Assembly: GCF_009730915.1 (NCBI RefSeq)
Contig: NC_052489.1
Span: 868,001 to 932,000, forward strand
DNA length: 64,000 bases
Reading direction: 5' to 3'
From: Dioscorea cayenensis subsp. rotundata
Taxonomy: Eukaryota > Streptophyta > Magnoliopsida > Dioscoreales > Dioscoreaceae
The first letter of the stretch is position 1; every line of letters starts with the position of its first letter. Positions 51,701 through 63,800 of the stretch are shown in pieces. The position numbers and the translations under genes were made by a program. The notes under the pieces were generated by a model. It searched no databases and was not told where the DNA came from. It was given only the letters and a program-made list of their open reading frames with translations.

Positions 51701-51863
51701 ATTCGCATCACTAAAAACCGCCACGTTTTTCAGCAACCATAGTCTCTCAATTATTTCTGATTTCCCAGCAACTTGCAATTGCGAGATTGATGATTGTCCT
51801 AAGTTGGATGTTACATTGCTTCCACAAACATCCCTACAGAGGCATACATATGCATCCTTGTAA
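48715..51863 (+). CDS. CC-NBS-LRR (NLR) immune receptor, copy 1, frame-broken
   Basis: Predicted intracellular immune receptor. Exon 1 is 48715-49260. Exon 2 starts at 49340, or possibly later at the TAATAG acceptor near 49407, and runs to a stop at 51863. Order: an unusual hydrophobic N-terminal stretch of about 60 residues, a CC region (MERVRDDLKKLQERLEKAY, EDVID-like DLQDISDDL), P-loop GERGIGKTT, kinase-2 ILVVLNDVND, RNBS-B VLVTTRYES, GLPL CHGLPLSIK, RNBS-D CFIFCAFFPED, an MHD-position motif reading MHG, then LRRs. Kinase-2 has Asn in place of the first conserved Asp, and the P-loop to kinase-2 spacing looks short. The frame breaks at A runs (49928-49931, 50002-50006, 50080-50084, 50114-50120, 50131-50133, near 51229). 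At each, copy 2 has the shorter run and keeps the frame. The 3' UTR probably has a small intron (51867 to about 51938). Confidence 0.82.
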
Positions 51864-52834
51864 GGTAATTGCAACTTCTCTCTCTCCATATATATATATA
51901 TATATATTGGTGCTAATTAGTGCATGTTTTCTGTGCAGGTGGTTCATATTCTAAATTCAAAAGGATTCTGAAGCTAGTTAATGCAAAACTCCTCCATCAG
52001 TGCTCCAAGTATCTCCTATTGGCATTAGTATATATCTGGTTGTCTACAGACTTATTACCACTTCTATGCTTTCTCTGTGAATCACTGCAGGAGGATCTTC
52101 ACGTTTATATAGATTGCAATAAATAATAAATGTATAAATAATGTATCTATCCATGTGATTCAAATATGATTCTATAAAAAATGTATATATGTAATAATAA
52201 ATAATGCATTCCTCCTGTATATTCCCAGAAATTTAGTATTTTTCTGCATATATATTGCATATAAGGAACACATACAATGAAGGCATATTGTCATTTTTCA
52301 CATGCTTGGAAGTCCAATACACTGAGAATTTTACTACTAAACATGTTTGATCTTAGAATCAATTGTAGAGCTCCAAGATGAAATTTTCTAATGAAATAAT
52401 TGACCATTTTAGGGAAAAAAAGAACTAGTCTTGAAAAAAAAAACAATCTGATCATGAGACAAATATGTTGCTAACAAATTAATGTAGGGTTGATTTATTC
52501 TGAATTAAATAAAAGGAAGCTACCATTCATCCTTCAAAGGCCAAAGAAATACAAAGCACCACATAGGTTTGAAAATTAATAGCCTTAAAGTCCAAATCCT
52601 ACATCACCTTCATGCAGAAGAACCGTCAAAATCGAATACACGAGTAATTTACACATTTACTACTCTCTTTCCGGTGATCAGCAGATGGTTCACAGCAGCC
52701 TTGCAAACAAGAAAGTAAGTGCAAATTATTTCAATAAAAATGAAAGCAATAGTCAGCCGCTAAGTCAATGAGAAAAAATTATGGGTCAGATCCTTGCATT
52801 CAGACTTACAAGACACTCTTATGGTTACCTTATC
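51864..52834. other. Intergenic region between NLR copy 1 and the PPR gene
   Basis: Convergent 3' flanks. Apart from the probable NLR 3' UTR at about 51939-52130 and an (AT)n run at 51889-51907, nothing is recognised. Confidence 0.5.
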
Positions 52835-55800
52835 CTAGTACTCAGTACTGTATTCCAGATTGTAAAGCATCTCCCTGCGAAATTCGCCGCCCATCCTGTA
52901 ATTAAATTGCCGAGCGAGCAATTGAACCTTTTTCGTCACTGTCAAAGTCCATCTCTCGAGAACAGCGCCTCCTCACCTTCTTCAGTGTCTCTTTGGAAGG
53001 AGCCAAACCCGCCTTGACCTGCTTGATATGAAATTTGTTCAACAGTGAACACAAGAGATGTTTGGAATTAATGCAGAGGTCTCTTTATTAGTGAAATAGA
53101 TCTTGCACCATGTCATCTATTACAGAGAGAGCGGCCTTTTGGCCTCGGTCAATAAGATGCGCATCAACCAGCAATGCAAATGTGGTGGCATTCGGCTTCG
53201 CGCCCAGGTTTACTAGATGCTCAAACACCTTTAAGGCTTCGGATGTCTGTTAAAAAAGTAAAATGGCATATGTTTCAGCTTAAACAGCTGGAACAAAATA
53301 TATTGGACTCACAATTAATTTGAAACAACTAATGACACTTGGAATGTATGCCATGCAAACCTTTTTAAGCTTTCCGAATGCACAAATTAAAGCATTATAA
53401 GAATGGATGTCTGGTGAAATTCCAAGCTTCCCGCCGATGGCCTCAGAAGTCTCATAGGCTCTATCAAGGTCCCATATATTGGCACAGCCAAGGATTACAC
53501 AGTTGAGTGCGGCAACAGATTTGCATGGAGGATCTGCATTGCTTAAATTCTCTAGTTGAACATACACCTGTTCTTTATAAATCGACAAGTTAGTCAAGAA
53601 AAAAAGGCCATTCAGATTTCTTGCAAGATGATCATATTCAGTATGCCGTAGAAAAAATAAAGATTCTTCATACCCATTGTCCTGACATCATATTGCCACA
53701 GAGTCACAGAAAAATTCAACAAAAATCATTCTCATAAAATACTATTATAAGGGCTGCATGATAGGTCATCAATGTGCTCATATTGCACTGCCCAAAGAGG
53801 GTGGTTCCAGGCTTCCAGCTGATCCATTATAATCTAATTGGTTAAAGTAAGGCGTTGAAAGGGGGTAGTAGTAACACGCATCCAAAGTGACTGGGCCACT
53901 CGCATATACAAATTGTTGATGCATATAAAACAAACATCTATGATTAAAATTGGAGTGTTAAAATTCTCACTTTTCATTGAAGAAAACATGGATTTCAAAC
54001 AACAGATATTTTTAATATCCCTGAAACTATTTAGAAATCTTGCACTGTGGCCATGAGAATCCCTAGTGAGTATTAGCATTCTATCTGTATTGTAGTTTGA
54101 ATCTTATGAAGGTGAAGAATGCAATTATCAGCATATATACAGAAGTCCACATACAATGAGAAAAGGGATTCACTCCAAGAAATGAAATCTTTTGACTTAT
54201 TAGACATAAATGGCATTCAACACTCGTTTCATAAATATCATAAATTCAAAGTGGTTTCGATAAGTACTCTTACCGAGTCCAATGTTGAGAAGCCATTTTT
54301 GCAACAAGCAACAACCAGTGGGTATAAAAAGGTGAACGGGGAAAACAGCTCCTCGTCAACTTCACCAGAATTTCCATAAGCATTTTCAAATTCACTGAGG
54401 GTACTAAAAGCGCGTTGAAGTTGTCCCAGTGATGCATGCGAATATATTTTTGAGAGGTAAGTTTCTGGGTTAGGAGCCCTCTTCTGACGCAATGAGCGCC
54501 TCAGGATTGACCAAGCAGCATCTAATAGAGTTGAATTATAAGTTCTGCCAGCAGTACCAAATGCCGACACAACTGACCCTTCATCTACTGAAAGCAGAAC
54601 AGGTGGTCTTGCATTTTCACCACGAGCAATCCACCGAGCAAGAAATTCCAAGGCAAAGAATGCCAATTTGCTATGATCTGCTTGCAATGCAACATCGGCG
54701 ATGTAGTTACACAAATTCCACAGTGGGCACAGGGATTTGTTCTGTTCAGTTGTCTGAAAGAAATAAAAACAGAAAGGCCTCAAGGTTATGGAAGACAGAT
54801 AAAAACCTAATTAGCATGCTTTTTTATGCAACTAACTAGTTAAAATGTGAGAAGAAAAAAGGACCGACCCAATCTCTCAAATATGACCAAAATATGCATA
54901 GTCACAACCACATTATTCTACTGAGAATCTCATATCAGAATTGTAAAATTCTACAGACGGAATATAAGAGACAGCCAGCTCCGGGTATCAAATTAATAAT
55001 GCGTACCTTGCATTTCTCTATTATTGATGACAATACATCCAATCTCCCAGCAGTAACACAACACCGAACACAGTCTGTGAACACATTCATTGACACCATG
55101 TACCCAGATTTCAGTGTCAAATCCATGTACTTCAGGGCTAAATCAATCTGATTCATCGTAATTAGCAGGCCAATAACCAAATTATATGATTCATCATCTG
55201 GTGCAGTGCCTGTCTGCAGCATCCTGACGTCAATTAATAAAGAATCACTCAAAAAAGTAAAAAGCCTTTGCTAACATAGTAACACTCTTCACAGCAAAGA
55301 GCTTCATATTCTCCAAATTCATAATTGCAAAGCCACCGTAACTAAATATTTGGCTCTTTTGAATTTTGTTCCAAAGTTAGGCTACTGGAAAATAAAAATG
55401 AAATTTCTTAGTTATTTTTCATCCAGTGGCAACCATTCCCTCCGCCTCAATGAACACAATGCCTTTATTTTCTTTGTCTTATTTAATTATGCAAAGAAAA
55501 AGAGGAACAACAATTCACTCCCTCATTTCCATTGTGAAGTAGATAAATCAAAGCAAAATTTTAATCTTCCAAAAACCAGAACCAAACACTTTGATAGAAG
55601 CAACAGCAAGCAAATGGATGCACTAAGAGAGAAAGGAATCAAACTGACCATAAGCTTGTTTAGAATATTAAAGAGTTCAATTAAGAAAAAACAAAACTTG
55701 CCTTTAAATTTCTCACTTTCACTCTTACGTCAACAAGACTCAAACTTTTTATTTTCCTGGTTCAAGTATTTGGCTAAGAAAAAAAAAACAATATTTTGGG

Positions 55801-56317
55801 ATGGCATCTCAAGAATAAACTAGTACTAAAGACTAATAAAGGGGAGGGAGTCTCACCGATCGATGAGCTTCTCAGCGGCCTCGCTCTCCCGAGTTTGGTG
55901 CATGGCCTTAAGCACTAGATTATATGACGCAGTGTTGGGCGTAATTTGGTAGTCCTGCATCTGCACCACGAGATCCATGCAACAACTCCCCGGGGGAGGG
56001 AGAGGCCTCCATCATGAGATTAGCCCTCAAGTAATGGTTACAGAGATTCACATCGGGCTTGTTCAGCTTCCCAGTTGCATCGAGGGATCGGATCCAGAAC
56101 TCGAAGAGCTAGCTGCTTGAGATCAGACCATCGCTGCGACGCCATCCAGTCGGCGAAGACGTTCATAAGGCTGGCGGCATCGAGGGTCTGAGAGAAGGCC
56201 ATCATTCGCACAGAGGATTGAGCGCCGATCCCCAAAGGGACGATTGACTGAGCAACAGCTGCGCCAGGCGAGGGGGTCGGGTGTCTCCAGTTCTCATTGT
56301 AGAATGGTGTTGCACAA
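52835..56317 (-). CDS. PPR protein, At1g26460 homologue, first exon missing and frame-broken
   Basis: A P-class pentatricopeptide repeat protein of the At1g26460 type, expected in mitochondria and to bind RNA or the mitoribosome. Exons: 56317-55857, 55223-55007, 54753-54274, 53567-53361, 53246-53109, 53018-52835. The family is shown by LMNVFADWMASQRWSDLKQL, KPDVNLCNHYLRANLMM, PNTASYNLVLKAM, SVAALNCVILGCAN, DLDRAYETSEAI, PDIHSYNALICAFGK and the end NLEYSTEY. About 558 residues are visible against about 630 in Arabidopsis. The targeting-peptide exon upstream was not found, and an in-frame TAA precedes the probable acceptor (ACCCAG|TTGTGC). Three breaks: an AGCT duplication (56107-56114), one extra base near 55979-55981, and one extra T in the TTTTT run 52929-52933. 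At the last site the relic fragments keep four Ts. All exon phases agree once these are discounted. It could be a real pseudogene. Confidence 0.85.
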
Positions 56318-56581
56318 CTGGGTTAATTTGCAGGAATTCTCATTCTCAAGAGAAGTGAGTATGAGAAGAAGAGGAAAGACAGAGAGAGGGAAACAAGATT
56401 CAGGCCAAAGATGCCTCCCATTCTATTCATCATCATTCTTATAGTCCCTCATTACAGAATCATAACAACCTGTAATAATTTGGTAGCTGGCATTCTATCG
56501 AACACCTACTGTGCCAGGACAAACGTGCTAAATGAATAACACCCCCTACTAATCCTTTAATCTCCTAATTACAACCATTCA

Positions 56582-56950
56582 CCATAAGTACTTAAACTGC
56601 CAAGCAAGTGACTGAACCTTTTCGTCACTATCAAAGCCCATCTAAGAAGCCCATAAGTACTTAAATTGCCAAGCAAGTGAGTGAACCTTTTCGTCACTAT
56701 CAAAGCCCATCTAAGAAGCCCATCTAATGTCCCGGAAACTAGACCTGTTATTGCCTCAAACTTCCGTGGCCTAAACGGCCACAGTCCCTCTAAGAAGCCG
56801 GCCGCGGAGGGATTCCTCCGCATAGCTAGTTAGCAGGCTGAGGTCTATGAAACCGTTCATTGACACCATATATACCCAGATTTCTGTGAAGGAAGTAAGG
56901 ATTTCACTTTTCTGTGAAACCGTTCATTGACACCATATATACTGTGGACC
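56582..56950 (-). pseudogene. Relic PPR fragments in copy 2
   Basis: Two in-phase 69-bp units (56582-56650, 56651-56719) match the C-terminal PPR exon (DSDEKV then QF in the PPR frame). Two fragments near 56858-56945 match the exon around 55075-55125 (TTCATTGACACCAT). They sit immediately upstream of the intact gene's visible first exon, in the same orientation and in gene order. Confidence 0.62.
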
Positions 56951-57579
56951 CCGCCCAAAGTTAGAATAATCAAAGCATTGTTTTTTTCCCCTTATTTCCC
57001 TTCCCTTTTGTCAAGTTGCTCTCAAATCTAGTGATAATGATGTGGACCCCGCCCATGCATTAAACCTTGCTTAGGATGCTAATCATTTGTTTTCTTTTTC
57101 CCTTAATCCTTTTTCTCCTTGTCATCTTGTTGTTAAAATTTTGTTAGAATGAGGAATTCCCGGAGGATTTTTTGGGTTCCATCACATCCATGTTTTGCTA
57201 TCAAACCAAGTTTCAACCTCCTTGCCTCCTTCCTCCCTCCCTTGCTTTCTTCATCTCCTTGGTTTCCATTACTTCTCCACTTAGAGCTTCAAAGGTGAGG
57301 AGCATTTCGGAGCACTGTAGCGACCGATGATCAAGCTGGAGAGGAGATCGTCATTGCCAACTTGTCACCAAACCTAGAGGTATAGTTATTGATGATTGTC
57401 CACCTCGATCAAAAGCTTAACCTCCCATTCATAGCATGTTTGTATGCCAAGATGAAAAATTGTTTGTTTATATGCTTATGTTTGCTTCAAGATTTTTACC
57501 CCTTTTGAAGGAATATATATAGGCATATATTTGCATGAAACTGCAGCCTTCTTGAAGGTATATTTATGCTTATTTTTAC

Positions 57580-57712
57580 ACCAAAACCTGCAGCCATGCA
57601 GCCATGCAGCCATTTGAGTGTTTATATGGCCATATTCTTGCATGAAAACCTGCAGCCATATGAGTGTTTTTATGGCCATATTCTTGCATGAAAACCTGCA
57701 ACCTGTTAATGT
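57580..57712. repeat. 46-bp minisatellite (copy 2)
   Basis: The same 46-bp tandem unit and GCAGCCAT triplet repeat as in copy 1, with no change in copy number between the copies. Confidence 0.8.
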
Positions 57713-58456
57713 TTTTTTTAAACTCATTAGAAACCCAAGCTTTATGCTTGTAAATTATTTGTTTTGCATATATTCTTGTTTCTTTCAAGCATGCTTAAGG
57801 GCCAACTAGTGCATGCTTAGAAGAACACACTCACCTTCTAAATTCTGCAGCCTTAGAATGTGTGTTTTTGCATTTGAAAGTGACCTTGCAGTCCTTGGGT
57901 GATCTTAGGTAGTTACCTTGATGAAGACCAACAACCCTAGTTATGTTGTTCATTTTATGTTTAGATTGGTTAATTATTTCTTGAGTTGTAATGGTTGCCA
58001 ATCCTTGGGTTATAGGACCGCTTGAGAAGTGGCTTTGGGTCTTCACATTGTGTATTGGAGTAGAATATTTTCAAAGTAAGTAATCCCTTGAACTCTTGTA
58101 TTTAAAATTTTATTATTTTGAGTTTATCATATATAAATGTTCTGAAAATTATTATGATTATTCTTTGAAATTATTTTGGAAATGCCATCACATTTTTTTA
58201 CTTATGTTTTGCATAAATAACTCTTAGACTTAGTTGGAAGCATGGTTTTTACCTTAGCAATATTTATATTTATTTATTATTATTTTTCTTATGAGATGTT
58301 TGTTTTAGTGAAAGCTTGGTATTTCTTATGTCTTAATGTGGGAATCCGGCCAAAGCTGGAAGTTGGCATTTTCATATATATATATATATAGACATATGTG
58401 TGTGTGTAGTAATTATTATTCATTTATTTATTCTGTATTCTTGGCTTGAAAATGGG

Positions 58457-60889
58457 TATATTCTTATACATATAATTTATTTTTTTTATTTTAATTTGAA
58501 TACTTGGAAAATATCTGTGAATATTCTATTTTCTTGGCTTTGAATCTGTCTAAATATTTTGGTCTCCAAATGAGCGATATGCAACCCTATCAGTGGGGGT
58601 TAAACCCTGACTTTGTCGACAAGTAATTTTGGGAAAACGAGACTGCAGTTTCGCACCGTGTCCGTTCGGTGAAATAATCAACGGCCATCTGTATTCAGTC
58701 TCGGGTCACCGAGGGTAAATAAATGATTTCTGTTATTTTGGCTTGGGTCTGTCACCGAGGATAAACAAATGACCTTTGGCACTAACAGTGAATTTGGAGA
58801 CACACACTTGAATCTGCTACTTTTTGGCTTTGCTCCTTTTGATTTTGATTTTCTGCAAAAACACAAATATTTGTCCTGCCTTGAAATTTCTGTATTTTTG
58901 ATATCGTATTTCTGGGTTTTGAATTTCGGTAAATCATATTTGGAAATATCCTTTCATTAGAATATTTCACTTTGTTTTTTGTTTTGTTTAAATTATGTTT
59001 TGAAAACCTATGTTCATTTCTGGTGAATTATTATTTGCAGTTCCGAAATCTGGTTTTCTTTTGATTTTAGTTATCTTGAATAGCATTATTACTTGAGAAC
59101 TATATCTTTGATAAATTATTTATTTTGTACTTGTCTAAACACTGTTTAAACTTTGAATTATTCTTATTATCAGATATCGAGTTTCATAAACCATGTTGTT
59201 TTAAACAATTTCTGCATGCTTGATTTTCTTTTTCAATTGACATGTTTGGATATATGTATAAAAAAATAGAGTAGTAAATGTATGTTTTTCAAAGATACTT
59301 CAACTATCATCATCAAGATATAAAAAATCAGCATATATATATATACACCTTTCTATAATTTTTTTTTTTTTGAAAAGGTGGATAAACCACTTTAATTAAG
59401 CTGAAAACACAGTATAGACTCAAACTGACACAAAAGCATAACAAAACCCCTCACACCACAAGACCATTTTTATAATTCTACTACCATCTAATATTATAAT
59501 CAAAATAAAAATTAAAAATAGATTATTGTTGAAATAGTACAATAAAATATAACAAAATATATGTATTCAAGAGACGGTAAACTGGGGAAATATATATGTT
59601 CTAAATTATGTAACAATTTTTTTTAACTAGGTTCATGAACTCCAATTTGTCCAATAATTTACCTTTCTAACATTGAAAGCTTTGACCAGTGAATTATATC
59701 ACCTAAAAAATCACTAGTAAACTCATTTTTAAGTAAAAATGTTTGAAATATCTAACAAAACTAAAGGTTTATTAATGGTGGACAACATAAACATAAATAT
59801 TTTTTACTTGTGTTTGATATCCAAGAAGATGGAGTTGTTTCAAAGCTTTCAATCAGTTGTTTAGTTGATAATTAATTAAGTCAATGCTGAGCAAAAGTTG
59901 CTTTTGATTAACACAGTAAGTTACATTTAGATTAAAGTAAATTTTTCCTTTATATATTTGAATAAAAATGTAAATCTGATGACTAATTTTTATGGTGAGA
60001 ATTAAGGTTTATATACTTTTACCTAAAAGAACTCCTCAATTTTTATTATAAATTATTGCAATTATATATAATCTTTTTTAAAAAAATAAGCTATAAATTA
60101 TATTAAAAAATAAAAAGCAAGTACAAATATAGACATAAAGGCAAAGACAAAACAAAGGCCAAAGCAAAGCATATATGCAATGCCATCTCCTTTGGGAAAA
60201 AAAAGGTTGGCGGTCTTACACAAGCAAGCATAAATTCTCCTATATAATTTTGATTAATATTTAATGAATTTAGTCTACTTCCAATTAAATGTAGAAGATA
60301 TGTTGTTGCTGTTTATTGAAGAGATGTGTTAGTTTAAGACTCAACGATATATATATTGATTTCAAATTATTTGTTCTTTATGAAAATTAAGGGATTCACG
60401 TCAATATAATAGCTAGGTTCAATGGAAAAAGAAGAAAAAAAAATATTAGACATGCCAATTTAAAGAAATTTATAACACAAAATATATATATATATATATA
60501 TAGCTCCTTAATTACTAGCTAGGTATTAATTTTCAAAATGATTTAATTAATTAAAATATCTTAATTCTATCACTGATCCCTTTGGAGGTGGAGTTCAATG
60601 AAAGCAAAGCAAGGTATATATCCAATGCCCAGTTTCCTCAAAAGAAGTTATTAAAGCCATGCATATTTTATAATTCTTTAGCAATAAAATAACAGTAAAT
60701 ATTTATACATAAATTAGCTAGACAAGCAAGCACAAATTCTCTCACTCATGCAAGTTACGTATATAATATCCCTCTCTCTCTAAATCTATATATATATATA
60801 AGTCCATGCATGGAATTAATTAATGCACCAGGGCAAATTAAAACAAACAAACACACACATCGGGAGCGTGTGGGATTGTCTAATTAAAT
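58457..60889 (+). other. NLR upstream region, copy 2
   Basis: Counterpart of 46230-48714. AT-rich with small length differences in (AT)n and TC runs. No additional gene. Confidence 0.5.
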
Positions 60890-63800
60890 ATGTGGGTTGT
60901 TGATATGATGTTGGGGGTTGTGTTGTGGGTTGTGTTGTCTGTTGTTATACCAATGTTTGGCTTTGTTGTTATGATATATCTGGTCATTGTGTGTGCTGTT
61001 TTTATGATGTTGCGGGTTGGTCTTATGATGTTGCGGGTTGTTCGTATCATCAATAGGGATAAATACAGCCAGCTGGAAGGAAATCTACCAGACATCCAAG
61101 AGTTCGTTGAAATAATAGATGCCTTTCAAGATATAATGTCGGTCGTTGTTCTTAAGATGTTACTGATCATATCGCGGATGTTGCGGTATCAGATGAAGAA
61201 GAAAATGGAGAGAGTGAGGGATGATCTCAAGAAGTTACAAGAAAGGCTAGAAAAGGCCTACCGCAACTTGGAGTATGCTGATGAGGAGATGATGATTGTC
61301 CCGTATGGCACCACCAACACCTTGTTTCATAATTTGAGAGCTGTTTGTAATGACTTGCAAGACATCAGTGATGATTTATTTATGCATGAGGATAAATTGA
61401 AGACAATGGCTATAGTGCAGATTTACGAGGTACATTGTTTTTTATTTATTTATTTTATTTATTTATTTAGTTAGTTTTTTTATAAAGTGAATAAACCACT
61501 GCAGGTACTCTGGTATTCTCCCTTCGTTTATGTATACCTGCACCTGATTTATTTCCCCCGGCAAATTAATAGTCAAAATAAAACTCTTAAAAATATTGAC
61601 TCTAGATTGGAAGAGATTCTCAAACAAGAGTTAAACAATGGTTTGACTTTATTTAATCTTAATACCACTGTAGAACATGAAATTGATCTAGTTGGTGGAA
61701 TAGAGCGAGGATACTTGAAAGCCTAGTGGAGAAGTTAATGATCAACGATGAGTTCTCCCGAGTCCATGTTTATGGGATTGTTGGGGAGAGAGGCATTGGC
61801 AAAACAACTCTAGCTAGAAAAATCTTCAACCACCAAACAATTAAAGATAAATTCCATTCGCCACCTCCGATATGGGTAGATGTTCACATGAATTCTACTT
61901 TTCATACAATAATGAATTCCATAAATAAATTTGATGGTGATTTAATTCAAGATAAGGAAATTTTGGTGGTTCTCAATGATGTTAATGATTCAAAAGTACT
62001 AAAAGACATGACGGACTATATGCATTTAATCACTAATGCCAATGTCTTAGTTACAACTAGATATGAAAGTGTCATAACTCATGAGGGCATTTATAAACAT
62101 AAGTTGCCATTATTATCCGAGGAGGATGGTTGGGCCTTGATGTGTAAATTATTATTTCATGATGGTGAAAAGGGGAATATGCAACACTTTGAACAAATAG
62201 GTAAAAAGATGGTGAACATGTGTCATGGCCTTCCACTTTCAATCAAAACCATTGCTAGGATCCTAAATGCTAAAGAGAAAAATCATAGTGATAAGTGGGA
62301 GAAGGTCCTAGAAAATATTATTGTTTCACTAGAACTCTCAAATAAAACACTACCTAAGACCGTTTATTTGCTCCCTTATGAGAACTTGTCACCTTATATC
62401 AAGCAATGCTTCATCTTCTGTGCTTTCTTCCCCGAGGATTATATCTTGAGAAGAACATTTTGATCCAACAATGGGTCGTTCTTTGGGCTCGTGAAAAACC
62501 ATCAATGTCAACGGAAGAAGAGAATGGAGAGATGTAGCTTTTTGGAAGATGTAGCAAATGATTACTACATGGAACTACTTGAAAGCAATATTTTACAACC
62601 AGCTGCTGCAGAATGCTTTTATTATGATGATAAAGCCATGTGCCGAATGCATGGTAGTATGCGCTTGTTTGGTCAACATTTGGTTCAAAATTATGGTTAT
62701 TTTCAAGGTGAAGTAAAAGCATTGGAAGAAGCCGCAACTTCCCCCTCGTCATCTTCCGTACCAAAACTACATCATTTGGTAATCACAAATCATGCACCAT
62801 TGAATATATTTCCAAAAATTGTGAAAAAACACACATCGGTGAGAACGCTCGTCTTCACAAGCAAGCTTGAAATAACCAAGCTACCCAAAGATCTCTTCCA
62901 AAAGCTCAAGCTCTTGCGGATTTTGGATATAAGCGGTTCTGATTGTAGAGTCCTACCGAAATCTCTATTTAATCTCGTGCACCTGCATCACCTAAATCTC
63001 TCTTGTTTGCCCATCAAGACACTTCCATACGCTATAGGGAATCTCATCAATCTACAACACTTAATCCTCAGGTACTGTGGAAGTCTACTATATCTCCCTC
63101 AGAGCATTCTAAGATTGCATAAGCTCAGGAGCATTGACATTCACCAAACACCACTCACGAGCATGCCATTTGATATAAGTGAAATATCTCAATTGACTAG
63201 TCTCGTTGGAATTATGGCAAGGCAATTAGATAGAATTAAATATTTGAAGAAGCTACGAACCCTCCACATTGCGAATTTGGAGATTTTGAATTATCTTCCT
63301 CGCGAGGGACTCCAACAACATATTAATCTCACTGATCTCACGCTTTCTTGTCAAGGAGAGGGTCAACCATATGAAGAAGCCGAGAAGGAGAAAATGCAAG
63401 AGTGCTTTGAGGCTCTTGACCCTTCGTCCACATTAATCCAACATATCAAGATCAATGGTTACTTCGGTCTAAAATTCCCTCGATGGATCATGGATTTACC
63501 TTTTTAAATTGAAAAAGGCTTGACTTGCTCAAGTGTAAATATTGCACGGAACTTCCACCATTGTACCACTTTCCTTTGTTGGAACACCTTCAGTGTCGAA
63601 GATGCATGGTCCATAAAGCACATCGATTTAGACGTTGGACCGTGGAGCAATGTTCCTAGCTTAAAGTCAATAATACTTTGAAAGACATGCCGAGTGGGAA
63701 GAGTGGACATGGGAGCCATGTCAATCTCATTTGGTGAAGCCTGTCCCTCGAATCATCGGAGATCATCAGCTGTCCCAAAGCTCAAGTCCCTTCCTCAAGG

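Larger units (their letters stand above)
41085..51830 (+). repeat. Segmental duplication copy 1 (PPR 5' edge, repeat-rich leader, NLR)
   Basis: Colinear with 56299-64000 over its whole length apart from one insertion (43258-46224). Both copies contain the same order: the edge of a PPR exon on the minus strand, two 69-70-bp tandem fragments, a TC-rich block, a 46-bp minisatellite, an AT-rich upstream region, then an NLR gene. The copies differ by scattered substitutions and many one-base indels. The left end is set by the gap, not by a true breakpoint. The distance between equivalent bases (41085 to 56299) is 15,214 bp. Confidence 0.95.
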
